Assembly: GCA_002700365.1 (NCBI GenBank)
Contig: PADB01000009.1
Location: forward strand, 222,387-286,386
Origin: Kordiimonas sp.
GTDB taxonomy: Bacteria; Pseudomonadota; Alphaproteobacteria; Sphingomonadales; Emcibacteraceae
Direction of reading: 5' to 3'
Length of the DNA stretch: 64,000 nucleotides
The notes beneath the pieces were generated by a model that saw only the letters and a list, made by a program, of their open reading frames with translations, was not told the DNA's origin and searched no databases. Positions 8,202-18,905 of this stretch are shown here, in pieces (within the stretch, counting starts at the first letter, position 1; the number at the start of each line of letters is the position of its first letter). Both the position numbers and the translations under genes were made by a program.

Positions 8202-9259
8202 TAAATGCCCCACGGCTAGATATAAATCTAGATAAAATCCATGATAATGCGCGTATATTAGTCGAACGTTTGGCCGATAAAAATATTTCGGTTACTGGTG
8301 TTACGAAGGCTACACTTGGGTCATTAAAAATAGCAGAAGCATTGCTCCATGCAGGTGTCAGTACCCTCGGGGACTCTCGCATTGAAAATATTAAGTCGAT
8401 GCGCCATGCACACGATAAGGTTCAAATTTCACTTATTCGCTCCCCCATGCTCAGTCAAGCCAAACAAGTCGTTCACTATTCAGACGTCAGTCATAACACC
8501 GAGCTTGAAGTTATTGGCGCACTATCCGCAGAAGCACAGAAGCAAAAGCGCGTTCATGGCGTAATATTGATGGTCGAACTAGGTGATTTACGCGAAGGCA
8601 TTATGCCTTGTGATATGGAGAGCATGGTGCGTGAGACACTAAAATTCTCCAATATTGCATTTAAAGGCATCGGCACAAACTTAGCCTGTCGCAGCGGGGT
8701 TTCCCCTGATGCAACCAATATGAATGAGTTGTCAACTCTCGCAGATACGCTCGATACGACCTTTGGCTTTGTTATGGAAACCATTTCTGGTGGTAACTCT
8801 AGTAACCTTGGCTGGGCACTTAGTGACGTGGATACAGGGCGTATAAACAATCTTCGGTTAGGTGAAGCCATTCTTCTTGGCTGTGACCCGTTAAACCGAG
8901 AACCAATTGAGGGTTTGCACATTGATGCCATTACTCTAAGCGCTGAAGTGATAGAGGTAAAAATAAAACCATCGAAACCCCGGGGCGACATTGCAGAAAC
9001 AGCATTTGGAACTGTTAAAACAAGCAAGGATAACGGGCTTATTTCTCAGGCCTTATTAGCTGCTGGGGAACAAGATATAGACCCTAATGGCTTGCTACCA
9101 CCTGATTGTATGGAAATTATAGGCGCAAGTAGCGACCATCTTATTTTGAATGCGGGCAGTCAACAATTACCAATTGGCAGTGAGATAAAATTCATACCCA
9201 ACTACAGTGCCTTACTTCGCGCAATGACATCTCCCTTTGTTTCAAAAGTTATAGAATAG
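8198..9259 (+). CDS. PLP-dependent alanine/ornithine racemase-family protein
   Basis: 353 residues, fold type III (alanine racemase N-terminal barrel). The PLP lysine is Lys37 in SVTGVTKATLG. The pattern DSRIENIKSM, then LMVELGDLREGIMPCD, GIGTNLACRSG and ISGGNSSNLG matches the ornithine racemase (Orr)/YhfX branch rather than classical Alr. It should interconvert the L and D forms of an amino acid; the substrate cannot be read from sequence. The gene overlaps the DUF1611 gene by 4 bp, so the two probably act in sequence: racemise, then modify the D isomer. AT-rich like its partner. It ends about 70 bp before the tRNA-like repeat. Confidence 0.85.
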   Translation: MINAPRLDINLDKIHDNARILVERLADKNISVTGVTKATLGSLKIAEALLHAGVSTLGDSRIENIKSMRHAHDKVQISLIRSPMLSQAKQVVHYSDVSHNTELEVIGALSAEAQKQKRVHGVILMVELGDLREGIMPCDMESMVRETLKFSNIAFKGIGTNLACRSGVSPDATNMNELSTLADTLDTTFGFVMETISGGNSSNLGWALSDVDTGRINNLRLGEAILLGCDPLNREPIEGLHIDAITLSAEVIEVKIKPSKPRGDIAETAFGTVKTSKDNGLISQALLAAGEQDIDPNGLLPPDCMEIIGASSDHLILNAGSQQLPIGSEIKFIPNYSALLRAMTSPFVSKVIE

Positions 9260-9330
9260 AAAATGAAAATCTTCTTTCAGAGTAATATGGACGTAATTTT
9301 TTTATTCCAAGCGATCAAAATAGAATAGAA

Positions 9331-9363
9331 GGTTTGAAGTTAGTCCTGTTGGGTGCGCCATTT
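9331..9363 (+). repeat. Candidate attachment site: duplicated tRNA-Arg 3' end (right copy)
   Basis: GGTTTGAA, a 5-nt insertion, TCCTGT, then TGGGTGCGCCATTT matches the tRNA-Arg T-arm and acceptor end at 4387-4414 with three substitutions. The last 13 bp (9351-9363) are identical, including CCA and three following bases. The rest of the tRNA is absent, so it is not a gene. It lies between the racemase gene and the 3' end of the HAD gene and would be the far boundary of a roughly 5-kb insertion; no integrase is found inside. Confidence 0.55.
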
Positions 9364-9369
9364 TTCAAG

Positions 9370-10218
9370 CTATTCACGTTCTTGTGGCCGATATCCTTCT
9401 GCGCGAGCAATGCGACCTATTATGCCCTTAACTAAGATTTCCATCTGCGAGTTTTCTGAATAATCGGCCGGAGCAACAAAATTAACTCGCCCATCCGAAA
9501 TCAATCTATGGATCTTACCTAAGGAACGCGTATCACGTTCAGGGTCATAAACCGCAATTGAATGACCGCCATAATGTGTTGTCATTTTCATCGCTGGAAT
9601 ATCAGTATCCCCGTCACCGATGAACATCATACGCGAAAATGGGATTGGCCTCTCATTTTCGGGCATATACACATTGATATCATCATTATTCCACGCATTA
9701 TTAATGCCTTTATTGATACGGAACAGGAACTGTGTTTTCGTTGTATAATTAATCGCAAGCCCAGGCCACTCTGCTTCATCTTTCTCATTGTAAATATAGC
9801 AGGACGCAAAAACCTTCTTAAACTCCTTACAAATTTTACTGCCCTCGATCATTTCCTGCGTTCCGGACGACAGTATATAATGCTCCAGATCAAGGCCCCG
9901 CTCACAAGCAAACTCGTTTAGCCTTTGAAACCAAGATGTCTGTCCCATTAACCCATCAAATAATTCTGAAGATTCCCCATGCTCCCGCAATTTCTCTTTT
10001 GTGACTGCAATATCTCTCTCTTTGGCCTTCTTTAGCATCAATTGCATGTACACAAGTACTTCATCAGCATCATTTTCTTTGGTTAATTTTTTTACCTCGC
10101 CCCAAAAATCTGTAACATCAATGTCCAACGCTGGCAGAAAACTGTTCTCCTGAATATTTCCTCGGGCTAGTGTACCATCGTAATCATAAATTAATGCTGT
10201 CCGTTTAAGTTCACTCAT
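9370..10218 (-). CDS. HAD-superfamily phosphatase-like protein
   Basis: 282 residues. HAD motifs are complete: nucleophile motif YDYDGTLARG (Asp12, Asp14), motif II serine in LSSGTQEMIEG, and motif IV GDGDTDIPAMK. The long helical insertion between motifs I and II gives a C1-type cap, as in phosphoserine-phosphatase-like (subfamily IB) enzymes. It should be a cytosolic phosphomonoesterase; the substrate is unknown. The known CMP-pseudaminic acid route does not need a phosphatase, so it may serve a modified sugar or be unrelated. It is divergent from pseH with 94 bp between, and immediately outside the tRNA-like repeat. Confidence 0.8.
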   Translation of the reverse strand: MSELKRTALIYDYDGTLARGNIQENSFLPALDIDVTDFWGEVKKLTKENDADEVLVYMQLMLKKAKERDIAVTKEKLREHGESSELFDGLMGQTSWFQRLNEFACERGLDLEHYILSSGTQEMIEGSKICKEFKKVFASCYIYNEKDEAEWPGLAINYTTKTQFLFRINKGINNAWNNDDINVYMPENERPIPFSRMMFIGDGDTDIPAMKMTTHYGGHSIAVYDPERDTRSLGKIHRLISDGRVNFVAPADYSENSQMEILVKGIIGRIARAEGYRPQERE

Positions 10219-10312
10219 TTAGTTTCCCCAATTTCTAAACATAGAAAAATATGATAGACTTTTATTCTTTCTTACAGAAAACAATATAACCATCTATGCT
10301 AAAAAATCAGGC

Positions 10313-10876
10313 ATGTCCTTAAATCACACATATATCGATTTCACCCTGCGCCCCCTGACCGGCGATGACCAGCAGATGGTGCTGGATTGGCGCAATCAGG
10401 AAAATGTCCGCAAATACATGTATAACGACCGGGTCATCACACCGGGCGAACATGCCCGCTGGATTGAGGCCACCTTGCAGGCTGACAATCGCGCCTATTT
10501 CATTTTCCAACATCAGGGCCGCCCCATCGGCCTGGTGGGCTTTTACGATATTGACCCGGTCCATCGCCGCGCCGACTGGGCCTTCTATCTGGGCGAAGGC
10601 GACGTGCGCAAGGGCAGTGGGGCCGTGATGGAATATCTGGCGCTCAACTATGCCTTTGACGAATTGTCCCTGCATAAGCTTTGTTGTGAAGTCTTCACAT
10701 TCAATGCCGGTGTTATAAAAATGCACAAGCGCTTCGGTTTTGTCGAAGAAGGCCATCGTGTCGGCCATTTCTTCAAGGACGGTGAATTTCAGGATATTGT
10801 CGAACTGGCCCTGTTTGCGGACCATTGGGCTACTGATCGCGACCAGCAATATAAAAACCTGTTTGCCCCCGCTTGA
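10313..10876 (+). CDS. pseH: UDP-4-amino-4,6-dideoxy-N-acetyl-beta-L-altrosamine N-acetyltransferase
   Basis: 187 residues, GNAT fold. It carries out the third step of CMP-pseudaminic acid synthesis, acetylating the 4-amino group of the PseC product with acetyl-CoA. The opening DFTLRPLTGDDQQMVLDW, NQENVRKYMYND, GLVGFYDIDPVHRRADW and the end segment HKLCCEVFTFNAGVIKMHK followed by RFGF are typical PseH. It stands apart from pseB-C-F-G-I, on the other strand, with its own start after an AT-rich gap shared with the HAD gene. Its first 48 codons are duplicated at 6481. With the five genes at 11785-16843 it completes the pathway. Confidence 0.92.
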   Translation: MSLNHTYIDFTLRPLTGDDQQMVLDWRNQENVRKYMYNDRVITPGEHARWIEATLQADNRAYFIFQHQGRPIGLVGFYDIDPVHRRADWAFYLGEGDVRKGSGAVMEYLALNYAFDELSLHKLCCEVFTFNAGVIKMHKRFGFVEEGHRVGHFFKDGEFQDIVELALFADHWATDRDQQYKNLFAPA

Positions 10877-11008
10877 ATTCCTGCATAACTTCCCATATTT
10901 ACCTTAACAAAAGTACGGGCCTCTCCCGCAAAAATACCTACTCTTACATATGTGATCCAGAATTTCTCACGCTGTGTAAAGTCAGGTCAATTCCGAAAGG
11001 TAAATACA

Positions 11009-11737
11009 ATGGAAATGCGAATGACACAGGTGCATGAAGTCATTGACCTTGCCCCCCATATGCGCAGAATAGTGTTAATGGGCGAAGAACTGTCAAGCTT
11101 CCCCACTGACATGGAAAGTGCTCATGTGAAAGTCATTGTGCCGCGGCCCGGGCAGGAAAAGCCAGAGCTTGCCCCTCATTCTGGCATGAAGAAATACATG
11201 CGTTCCTATACCATACGTCATTTTGACAAAAACTGGCATTTACTGACCCTGGATTTTGTCGTCAACCGCCATGAGGGTCTGTGCACCAATTGGGCCAAGA
11301 ACGCAAAGGTAGGTGATTTCCTCGGCATTGCAGGTCCCGGCCCCGTCAAACATAAAGACTTTAATGCCGATTGGCATCTGCTGCTGGGGGATATAACCGC
11401 CTTCCCCGCGATAGCCGCCACTCTGGAAAGGTTACCTCAAACCGCACGGGGAGCTATTTATATTCACGTGCCGTCCGCAGAAGACAAACAGGAACTGACG
11501 CTCCCTGACAATATGAATTTACACTGGCTCATCAATGACGATAATTCACAGAACATCCTGCTGGAATGCCTGAAAAATGCCGAGGTTCTTGAAGGTAAGC
11601 CTGCCGTCTTTATCGCCGCCGAAGGGGCCCATGTGCAAGCGATGCTAGGATACCTGAAGTCGGCCCCTTACTACGATAAAGAACTGACATATACGTCTGG
11701 CTATTGGAACGCCGCCCGCAAACCCCGCAAAAGCTAG
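11009..11737 (+). CDS. Siderophore-interacting-protein (SIP/ViuB)-like FAD-binding reductase
   Basis: About 242 residues from the ATG at 11009, chosen because AAAGG lies upstream and the family normally starts near here; a GTG 19 codons earlier is possible. Features are the FAD-binding RSYTIR motif, then VNRHEGLCTNWAKNAKVGD and GIAGPGP, and a C-terminal SIP domain (LLLGDITAFPAIAATLERLP) that binds NAD(P)H. Such cytosolic flavoproteins reduce ferric siderophores to release iron. No siderophore receptor or synthesis gene is adjacent; the gene sits between pseH and the convergent pse operon, and the reason is not clear. Confidence 0.85.
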   Translation: MEMRMTQVHEVIDLAPHMRRIVLMGEELSSFPTDMESAHVKVIVPRPGQEKPELAPHSGMKKYMRSYTIRHFDKNWHLLTLDFVVNRHEGLCTNWAKNAKVGDFLGIAGPGPVKHKDFNADWHLLLGDITAFPAIAATLERLPQTARGAIYIHVPSAEDKQELTLPDNMNLHWLINDDNSQNILLECLKNAEVLEGKPAVFIAAEGAHVQAMLGYLKSAPYYDKELTYTSGYWNAARKPRKS

Positions 11738-11784
11738 TTCTTCATAATGTCCGGCATAACCACCACCCCGTCTTGTCGGGCGGC

Positions 11785-12837
11785 CTATTCCACCATCTCG
11801 AAACTCAGCGCCGTGCCTTTCGCCGCATCCACCACCATTTTCCGCCCCAATAGTGCCTCATAATGCCTGGGGGCCAAGCCGTAACCCGGACGAATGCTGC
11901 GCATATTCTCAGACGTCAGCACATCACCCTTTTTTACATCCTCAACAATATAAAGCGACCGGCGGAATTTGATATTGCCCCGCTCTTTTTCGCTGCGTTC
12001 ATAGTTCACCCGGCCCAAGGCCTGCCAGGCTGTTTTACTGTCAGTCACCAGCTCCTCTAATTCTGAAGGCTCCAGAGAAAAACTGTCATCGGGACCGCCC
12101 GCTGAACGGTCCAATGTAAAATGCTTTTCAATCAGGCACGCGCCCAAGGCCACAGAGGTCACCGCCGTCACATTATCAATGGTGTGGTCCGACAACCCGA
12201 CCAATACATCATGTTTTTGGGCGATGTCCTGTAACATACGCAGATTGTAATCCTCTGGTTCTGCGGGATAGGCACTGACGCAATGCAGTATCACCAGATC
12301 CTTGCATCCCCCATCGCGGGCGGCGGCGATGACTTCGGCAATTTCCTCTTCACTGGTCATGCCGGTGGAAATAATCATCGGCTTACCCGTTCCGGCCGTA
12401 TAGCGCACCAATGGCAGATCCACTGCCTCAAATGATGCAATTTTATAGGCCGGGGCGTTCAGGTCTTCCAGCATATCCACGGCACTAAAATCAAAGGGCG
12501 AACTGAAGATGGTCAGGTCCAGTGCCCGCGCCTTATCAAACAGCGGTTTGTGCCAGTCCCACGGCATATGCGCCCATTCATACAGCTTATACAGGCTTTT
12601 TCCGTCCCACAGACCGCCTTCAATACGAAACTCCGGCGCGTCAGACGGGATGGTAATCGTATCCGCCGTATAGGATTGCAGCTTCACGGCATCGACCCCC
12701 GCCTTTTTCGCCGCCAGTAGAATGTCTACCGCACGGTTAAAATCGCCATTATGGTTGGCCGACAGCTCCGCAATGATATAGGGCGCATGGTCCGCACCAA
12801 TAGCCCGGCCGTTAATCGATATTTGTTGCTGTCCCAT
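11785..12837 (-). CDS. pseI: Pseudaminic acid synthase
   Basis: 350 residues from MGQQQISINGRAIG; start chosen for the AAGGGAGG ribosome site 4-5 nt upstream. NeuB family: condenses 2,4-diacetamido-2,4,6-trideoxy-L-altrose with phosphoenolpyruvate to give pseudaminic acid. Visible are AELSANHNGDF, DAVKLQSYTADT, TIFSSPFDFSAVDML, LHCVSAYPA and GLSDHT in the TIM barrel. The C-terminal antifreeze-like SAF domain (GNIKFRRSLYIVEDVKKGD, NMRSIRPGYGL) covers the active site. Last gene of the pseB-C-F-G-I operon, 10 bp after pseG. SLYIVEDVKKG and the NHNGD motif favour PseI over sialic or legionaminic acid synthases, as do the neighbours. Confidence 0.95.
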   Translation of the reverse strand: MGQQQISINGRAIGADHAPYIIAELSANHNGDFNRAVDILLAAKKAGVDAVKLQSYTADTITIPSDAPEFRIEGGLWDGKSLYKLYEWAHMPWDWHKPLFDKARALDLTIFSSPFDFSAVDMLEDLNAPAYKIASFEAVDLPLVRYTAGTGKPMIISTGMTSEEEIAEVIAAARDGGCKDLVILHCVSAYPAEPEDYNLRMLQDIAQKHDVLVGLSDHTIDNVTAVTSVALGACLIEKHFTLDRSAGGPDDSFSLEPSELEELVTDSKTAWQALGRVNYERSEKERGNIKFRRSLYIVEDVKKGDVLTSENMRSIRPGYGLAPRHYEALLGRKMVVDAAKGTALSFEMVE

Positions 12838-12847
12838 ATTGCCTCCC

Positions 12848-13990
12848 TTACGAAGTCCCGGCAATTTGCGCCATGACTATTTCCGTCATTTTGACCGCGC
12901 CATCCCCTTTACAAAGGCTGGCAGAAACCGCCGTCATTTTCCGCAATGCCGTCATGTCATTCAACAGCAGCATAATATACTCATGCGCAAGATTTTCCAT
13001 GGCAAGCTCGCTAACAGGCCCCGCACTGACCACCGCCCCTGCACTTTCCAGTAATGCGCAAGCTGCCTTTTGATTCTCTGCCAGCACCAGATTTATTGCC
13101 GGCAGGCCCAGGGCACATCGCTCCCACGATGTACTGCCCGCCGCACCGATACATAAATCGGCCGCGGACATAAGCTCTGCCATATTATCCACACCAACAC
13201 ACAAATCTATCGCCATCGATGATTGTTGGCAGTACGCCTCCACATGCTGCAAATGCGGCGATTTTGCCCCCATGATAACCGTCACTTTCACATCCGCCGT
13301 CAGCGAACATAGCTCCAAAGCCTCTAGCGTCAATCCGGTGGCATTGTGAATATCCATTCCGCCCATGGTAACCAGAATATGCCCAACCTGTTGCAGCCCT
13401 TCCCGGCGCGCCAGACTTTTTGCCCGCCACTCGGCAAACTCAGGGCGCAGCAAGGCATAATCGGCACCGATACAAAGCTGGCAGTCTTCAGGAACAAGCC
13501 CCGCATATAAATGCGGGTCTTTTAGGGCTGTCTGGTCCAGTAGAATGTCGCAGGCATGTGCCCGGTCATTCAGGTCATCAATGACCATCACCACATAGCC
13601 CTGATCCCGGAACGGCACCTCCCAGCGGGCATCAATACCGTAATGGTCAACCACAATCGCTTTAATGGGGCCATATCTTGTGATTTTCTCCAGACAATCG
13701 GCGGTCTCCGCTTGATCGCGTTGCCACCCCGCCACCAGCCAGTGCTGATGTCCCAAATCGTCCTCATCTGCTGCTGTTTCCGCGATGTCTTGCATAGAGA
13801 CAGCCGGCAATATATGCGTGTCATATCCCTTATCTGCTATGATGTCAGAAATATGTCCCGGCAAATCACGACAGATAAAATGGCATATCGCCCCCCGCTC
13901 ACGCAATGCTGCCGCCAGCGTCAGGCAGCGCATCACATGGCCTGTCCCCATATCAATGCTGCTATCCACCCGGAAAACTATAGTGCTCAC
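12848..13990 (-). CDS. pseG: UDP-2,4-diacetamido-2,4,6-trideoxy-beta-L-altropyranose hydrolase
   Basis: 380 residues, GT-B-like fold. It hydrolyses the UDP-sugar made by PseH, releasing UDP and the free altrose derivative used by PseI. The opening FRVDSSIDMGTGHVMRCLTL has the glycine-rich GTGHVMR loop and catalytic-histidine region of PseG. Further on are VVDHYGIDARWE, VTMGGMDIHN, and IGAAGSTSWERCALGLPAIN, the UDP-binding segment. It starts with GTG overlapping the pseF stop by 4 bp (GTGA). Slightly longer than some PseG proteins, but without a fused acetyltransferase domain, consistent with a separate pseH. Confidence 0.94.
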   Translation of the reverse strand: MSTIVFRVDSSIDMGTGHVMRCLTLAAALRERGAICHFICRDLPGHISDIIADKGYDTHILPAVSMQDIAETAADEDDLGHQHWLVAGWQRDQAETADCLEKITRYGPIKAIVVDHYGIDARWEVPFRDQGYVVMVIDDLNDRAHACDILLDQTALKDPHLYAGLVPEDCQLCIGADYALLRPEFAEWRAKSLARREGLQQVGHILVTMGGMDIHNATGLTLEALELCSLTADVKVTVIMGAKSPHLQHVEAYCQQSSMAIDLCVGVDNMAELMSAADLCIGAAGSTSWERCALGLPAINLVLAENQKAACALLESAGAVVSAGPVSELAMENLAHEYIMLLLNDMTALRKMTAVSASLCKGDGAVKMTEIVMAQIAGTS

Positions 13991-14684
13991 GATAACATGC
14001 CCTGTTTGCGCAGAACCTCGTACATAACTTCCGCGCGTTGCCAGTCTTCGGGCGTATCCACATCCTGCACAAAATGGCGGGGCAAGATCACCGGGATAGA
14101 ATGCGGCGCAAACAGCTCCTGCTCATCACAAAAGGCTTTCGCTGTTCCCCAATAAAATTGCCCGGCATCGTGATACGCCTCTTCCAGTTCTTGTGATCGG
14201 GTCTGGCGATGCTCAGGATATAAGGCTTCAACACGCCCTTGTGCATTAACCCGCACGGCCCGTTGAACAGGAAATGGAAAGCTGGTCACAGAAAAAGCAT
14301 ATGATGCTTGTTGTGACTCTAATAAGGCTAAGCCCTCTGCCAAATATTTTGACTGCGCAAACGGGGCCGTCGCATAAAGGCAGCAAACATATTCCGGACT
14401 CTCCCCTTGTGCCTGCATCTGCTCTATGGCATGGCGTATCACGGGCACGGTTCCCGTATAATCATCTGACAGGTCTACCGGGCGCATAAACGGCACCTCT
14501 GCGCCACTCTCCCGTGCTACCTGCGCGATTTTCTCATCGTCTGTTGAGACCACCACCCGGTCGATACCTGTCGTCCGTAAAGCCGCATCAATACTGTACT
14601 TGATCATGGGCTGGCCGCAAAAGTCGCGGATATTCTTGCCCGGAATACGCTTACTGCCACCGCGTGCAGGAATAATGGCGATAT

Positions 14685-14688
<4 letters not shown>
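13987..14688 (-). CDS. pseF: Pseudaminic acid cytidylyltransferase
   Basis: 233 residues, CMP-sugar synthetase fold. It activates pseudaminic acid with CTP to CMP-pseudaminic acid, the donor for glycosyltransferases. The nucleotide loop IIPARGGSKRIPGKNI opens the protein; VVVSTDDEKIAQVARESGAE and MRPVDLSDDYTGTVPVIRHA follow; near the end the metal-binding QDVDTPEDW is present. The ATG overlaps the pseC stop by 4 bp and its own stop overlaps pseG. NeuA and PtmB are related, but order and neighbours make PseF the natural choice. Confidence 0.94.
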
Positions 14689-16864
<2,176 letters not shown>

Positions 16865-16908
16865 TTACCCCGGCACATCGCAGGTAAAAATATGAATATG
16901 TAGGCCGC

Positions 16909-16936
16909 ATTATAAGAGTGCACAACTTTCTGTCTA
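16909..16936 (-). promoter_or_regulatory. Sigma-70-type promoter of the pse operon
   Basis: On the minus strand, TAGACA (16936-16931), a 16-bp spacer and a perfect TATAAT (16914-16909) match the vegetative consensus closely. It points at pseB, whose ATG is at 16843. The -10 box overlaps one arm of an inverted repeat, so it could be repressible. Confidence 0.65.
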
Positions 16937-16961
16937 TATACTATATTGCACAACTCTTATA
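16911..16961. promoter_or_regulatory. Inverted plus direct repeats between pseB and the GT4 gene
   Basis: TATAAGAGT (16911-16919) and ACTCTTATA (16953-16961) form a 9-bp inverted repeat 33 bp apart. TGCACAACT occurs twice in direct orientation (16919-16927 and 16947-16955), spaced 28 bp. The left arm covers the -10 box of the pse promoter. This looks like a regulator-binding region for the divergent pair, but no regulator gene is adjacent. Confidence 0.45.
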
Positions 16962-17031
16962 GTTATGCTTAATGCACCATATAAACAAAAGAAATCTACA
17001 AATATAAACTACAACCCATAAGCAGAATATC

Positions 17032-18162
17032 GTGAAAATACTACAAGTCAGCAAGTACTACCCCCCCTTCTTTGGCGGGCTGGAAAAAGTCGTTTATGAC
17101 ATCTGTGAAGCAATAAATACGGACACAGTGTCTTGCGATGTGCTTTGTTCCCATCACGAGAATTTACAACCATCATCCAATGAGAGTGACAGAGGCTATA
17201 CGGTTTACCGTCAAAAAACCTACGGCAAGGCCTTATCCACAGCCTTCAGCCCCGGTATGCTGTACCGCCTATGGAAAATTTCACCTGATTACGACATTAT
17301 TCACATACATCTACCAAATCCCATGGCGAATCTTGCCGCCTTTTTTATTCGCGGCAACGCTAAAATCGTGGCGCACTGGCATTGCGATGCAGACCTTACC
17401 GGCCTCAAAAAATGGATCGCACGCCTCTATAACCCCATACAGGACCGACTGCTGGCCCGTGCCAGAACCATTATTACGACCTCACCTAAACTCAAGGCAG
17501 AATCCATTTATCTGCAAAACCATCAGGAAAAGACCGAAGTTGTCCCCATTGGTATCAACCCGCGCGAATTCCTCATTAATGATGACGAAGTTGCCAGCAT
17601 TCGCAAAACGTATGCAGGTAAAAAGATCATGTTCAGTCTTGGCCGATTGGTCACCTATAAGGGCTTTGATGCCCTCATCCAGGCGGCCACGCAAGTCAAT
17701 GATGATATCGTCTTCCTCATCGGCGGCATTGGTCCTGAACATGATAATCTGCAAAGCCTGATTACGGAACATAATGTGCAGGACAAGGTCATCCTGCTAG
17801 GCAAAGTCCCTTTCAGCTCAATTGGCAATTATTACAAGGCCTGTGACGCGTTCTGTTTTCCATCCGTCAGTTGTTCAGAAGCCTTTGGGGTTGTGCAAAT
17901 CGAAGCTATGAGCTTTGGCAAGCCCATTATCGGCACCAAGGTCAAACAGTCCGGCGTTGACTGGGTCAATGTAGATGGGGAAACTGGATACAACATCAAG
18001 CCACGACAGATCGACGATATTGCGAGTGCCATAAATCGGCTCATGACAGATGCCAATCTCTATAAAACATTTTCAGAAAATGCCGCGCAGCGTTTTCATA
18101 ATGAGTTTACGCTTGCCAAGTCCATAAATAGTCTGTCAGATATCTATCAACAGACTATTTAG
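17032..18162 (+). CDS. Family 4 glycosyltransferase (GT-B)
   Basis: 376 residues, GTG start. The N-terminal acceptor domain begins KILQVSKYYPPFFGGLE, a classic GT4 opening with the glycine-rich loop. The donor domain has ITTSPKLKAES, VVPIGINPREF, FSLGRLVTYKGFD, and the E-x7-E motif in SEAFGVVQIEAMSFGKPII that binds the nucleotide sugar. A retaining cytosolic or membrane-edge transferase adding one sugar of the surface repeat unit; donor and acceptor unknown. It is divergent from the pse operon and its last 8 bp overlap the convergent acyltransferase gene. Confidence 0.88.
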   Translation: MKILQVSKYYPPFFGGLEKVVYDICEAINTDTVSCDVLCSHHENLQPSSNESDRGYTVYRQKTYGKALSTAFSPGMLYRLWKISPDYDIIHIHLPNPMANLAAFFIRGNAKIVAHWHCDADLTGLKKWIARLYNPIQDRLLARARTIITTSPKLKAESIYLQNHQEKTEVVPIGINPREFLINDDEVASIRKTYAGKKIMFSLGRLVTYKGFDALIQAATQVNDDIVFLIGGIGPEHDNLQSLITEHNVQDKVILLGKVPFSSIGNYYKACDAFCFPSVSCSEAFGVVQIEAMSFGKPIIGTKVKQSGVDWVNVDGETGYNIKPRQIDDIASAINRLMTDANLYKTFSENAAQRFHNEFTLAKSINSLSDIYQQTI

Positions 18163-18898
18163 TTACGCGCAGTTTCTGCCGAAGTTCCTCCTCAGAAATC
18201 GCGTATTTCTCACAAAACGTCTCTAACGACAGCATGCGCGAAACCAAGGGAGCTGCCGTGACCAACCCTTGTTCATTAATATCTTTAGATATAATCGCAC
18301 CAGCGCCAATATTTACCTCGTCGGCAATCTTCACGCCGGGATTAAACAAACAAGCGCTACCCACATAGCAACCTTCGCCAATCTCGATATCTCCCATCAC
18401 CATGACACGTAGCTTACCTTTATCCAAATGGCAAAACCCGTGAGTCCAGAATTGTGAAGAACGGCCGCCTACAACCACATTCGCGCCCAAGGAAATATTA
18501 CATGCAAGATCCAGATAATGGTGTCCTGTAATCTGAGACCAATCAGACATGATCAAAGTCGATGGCACCTCTTTTTTAAAAACCCGTCCCCGCTTGATTT
18601 TATTAAAATTACCAATCAATGCGTCTGATTTAAGAAGCAAATTTAAATTACCTGATAAGACATTAAAATGCCCAATGCGGGCATCTTTCAACCTCACCTC
18701 ATTGCAAGCAATAACATTACCAACACCTATCCGGGATTTTCCCTGAGAGGTAATCTGGCCTTTAAAGTAAAAAAACGGCCCAGCCCTAAAACTGCCCTCA
18801 ATATTGTGACCACATAAACTTAGCAACCACCCCTTCCAGGATGGTAGACAAAATAGCGTAATTAAATTATGTAAGAATATGCTGAACGCGCGACGCAT
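18155..18898 (-). CDS. Left-handed beta-helix (hexapeptide-repeat) acyltransferase
   Basis: 247 residues. After a hydrophobic N-terminal region (about 1-40), two stretches of hexapeptide-type repeats are visible: ...IGVGNVIACNEVRLKDARIG... and GDIEIGEGCYVGSACLFNPG followed by VNIGAGAIISKDI. These form the beta-helix of LbH acyltransferases (O- or N-acetylation of sugars with acyl-CoA). An exposed-loop histidine that could be catalytic is in HGFCH. Last gene of the wzz-asn-wzy-wzx-phyH operon and probably decorates the repeat unit. It is more divergent than serine or virginiamycin acetyltransferases, so the acceptor is unknown. Confidence 0.72.
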   Translation of the reverse strand: MRRAFSIFLHNLITLFCLPSWKGWLLSLCGHNIEGSFRAGPFFYFKGQITSQGKSRIGVGNVIACNEVRLKDARIGHFNVLSGNLNLLLKSDALIGNFNKIKRGRVFKKEVPSTLIMSDWSQITGHHYLDLACNISLGANVVVGGRSSQFWTHGFCHLDKGKLRVMVMGDIEIGEGCYVGSACLFNPGVKIADEVNIGAGAIISKDINEQGLVTAAPLVSRMLSLETFCEKYAISEEELRQKLRVTK

Positions 18899-18905
18899 TT
18901 ATTCT

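Noticed and set aside
6487-10849. Related minus-strand frames opposite both pseH copies (6487-6717 and 10319-10849).
   Set aside because: They share sequence only because they are antisense to the two homologous pseH stretches; no independent coding signal.
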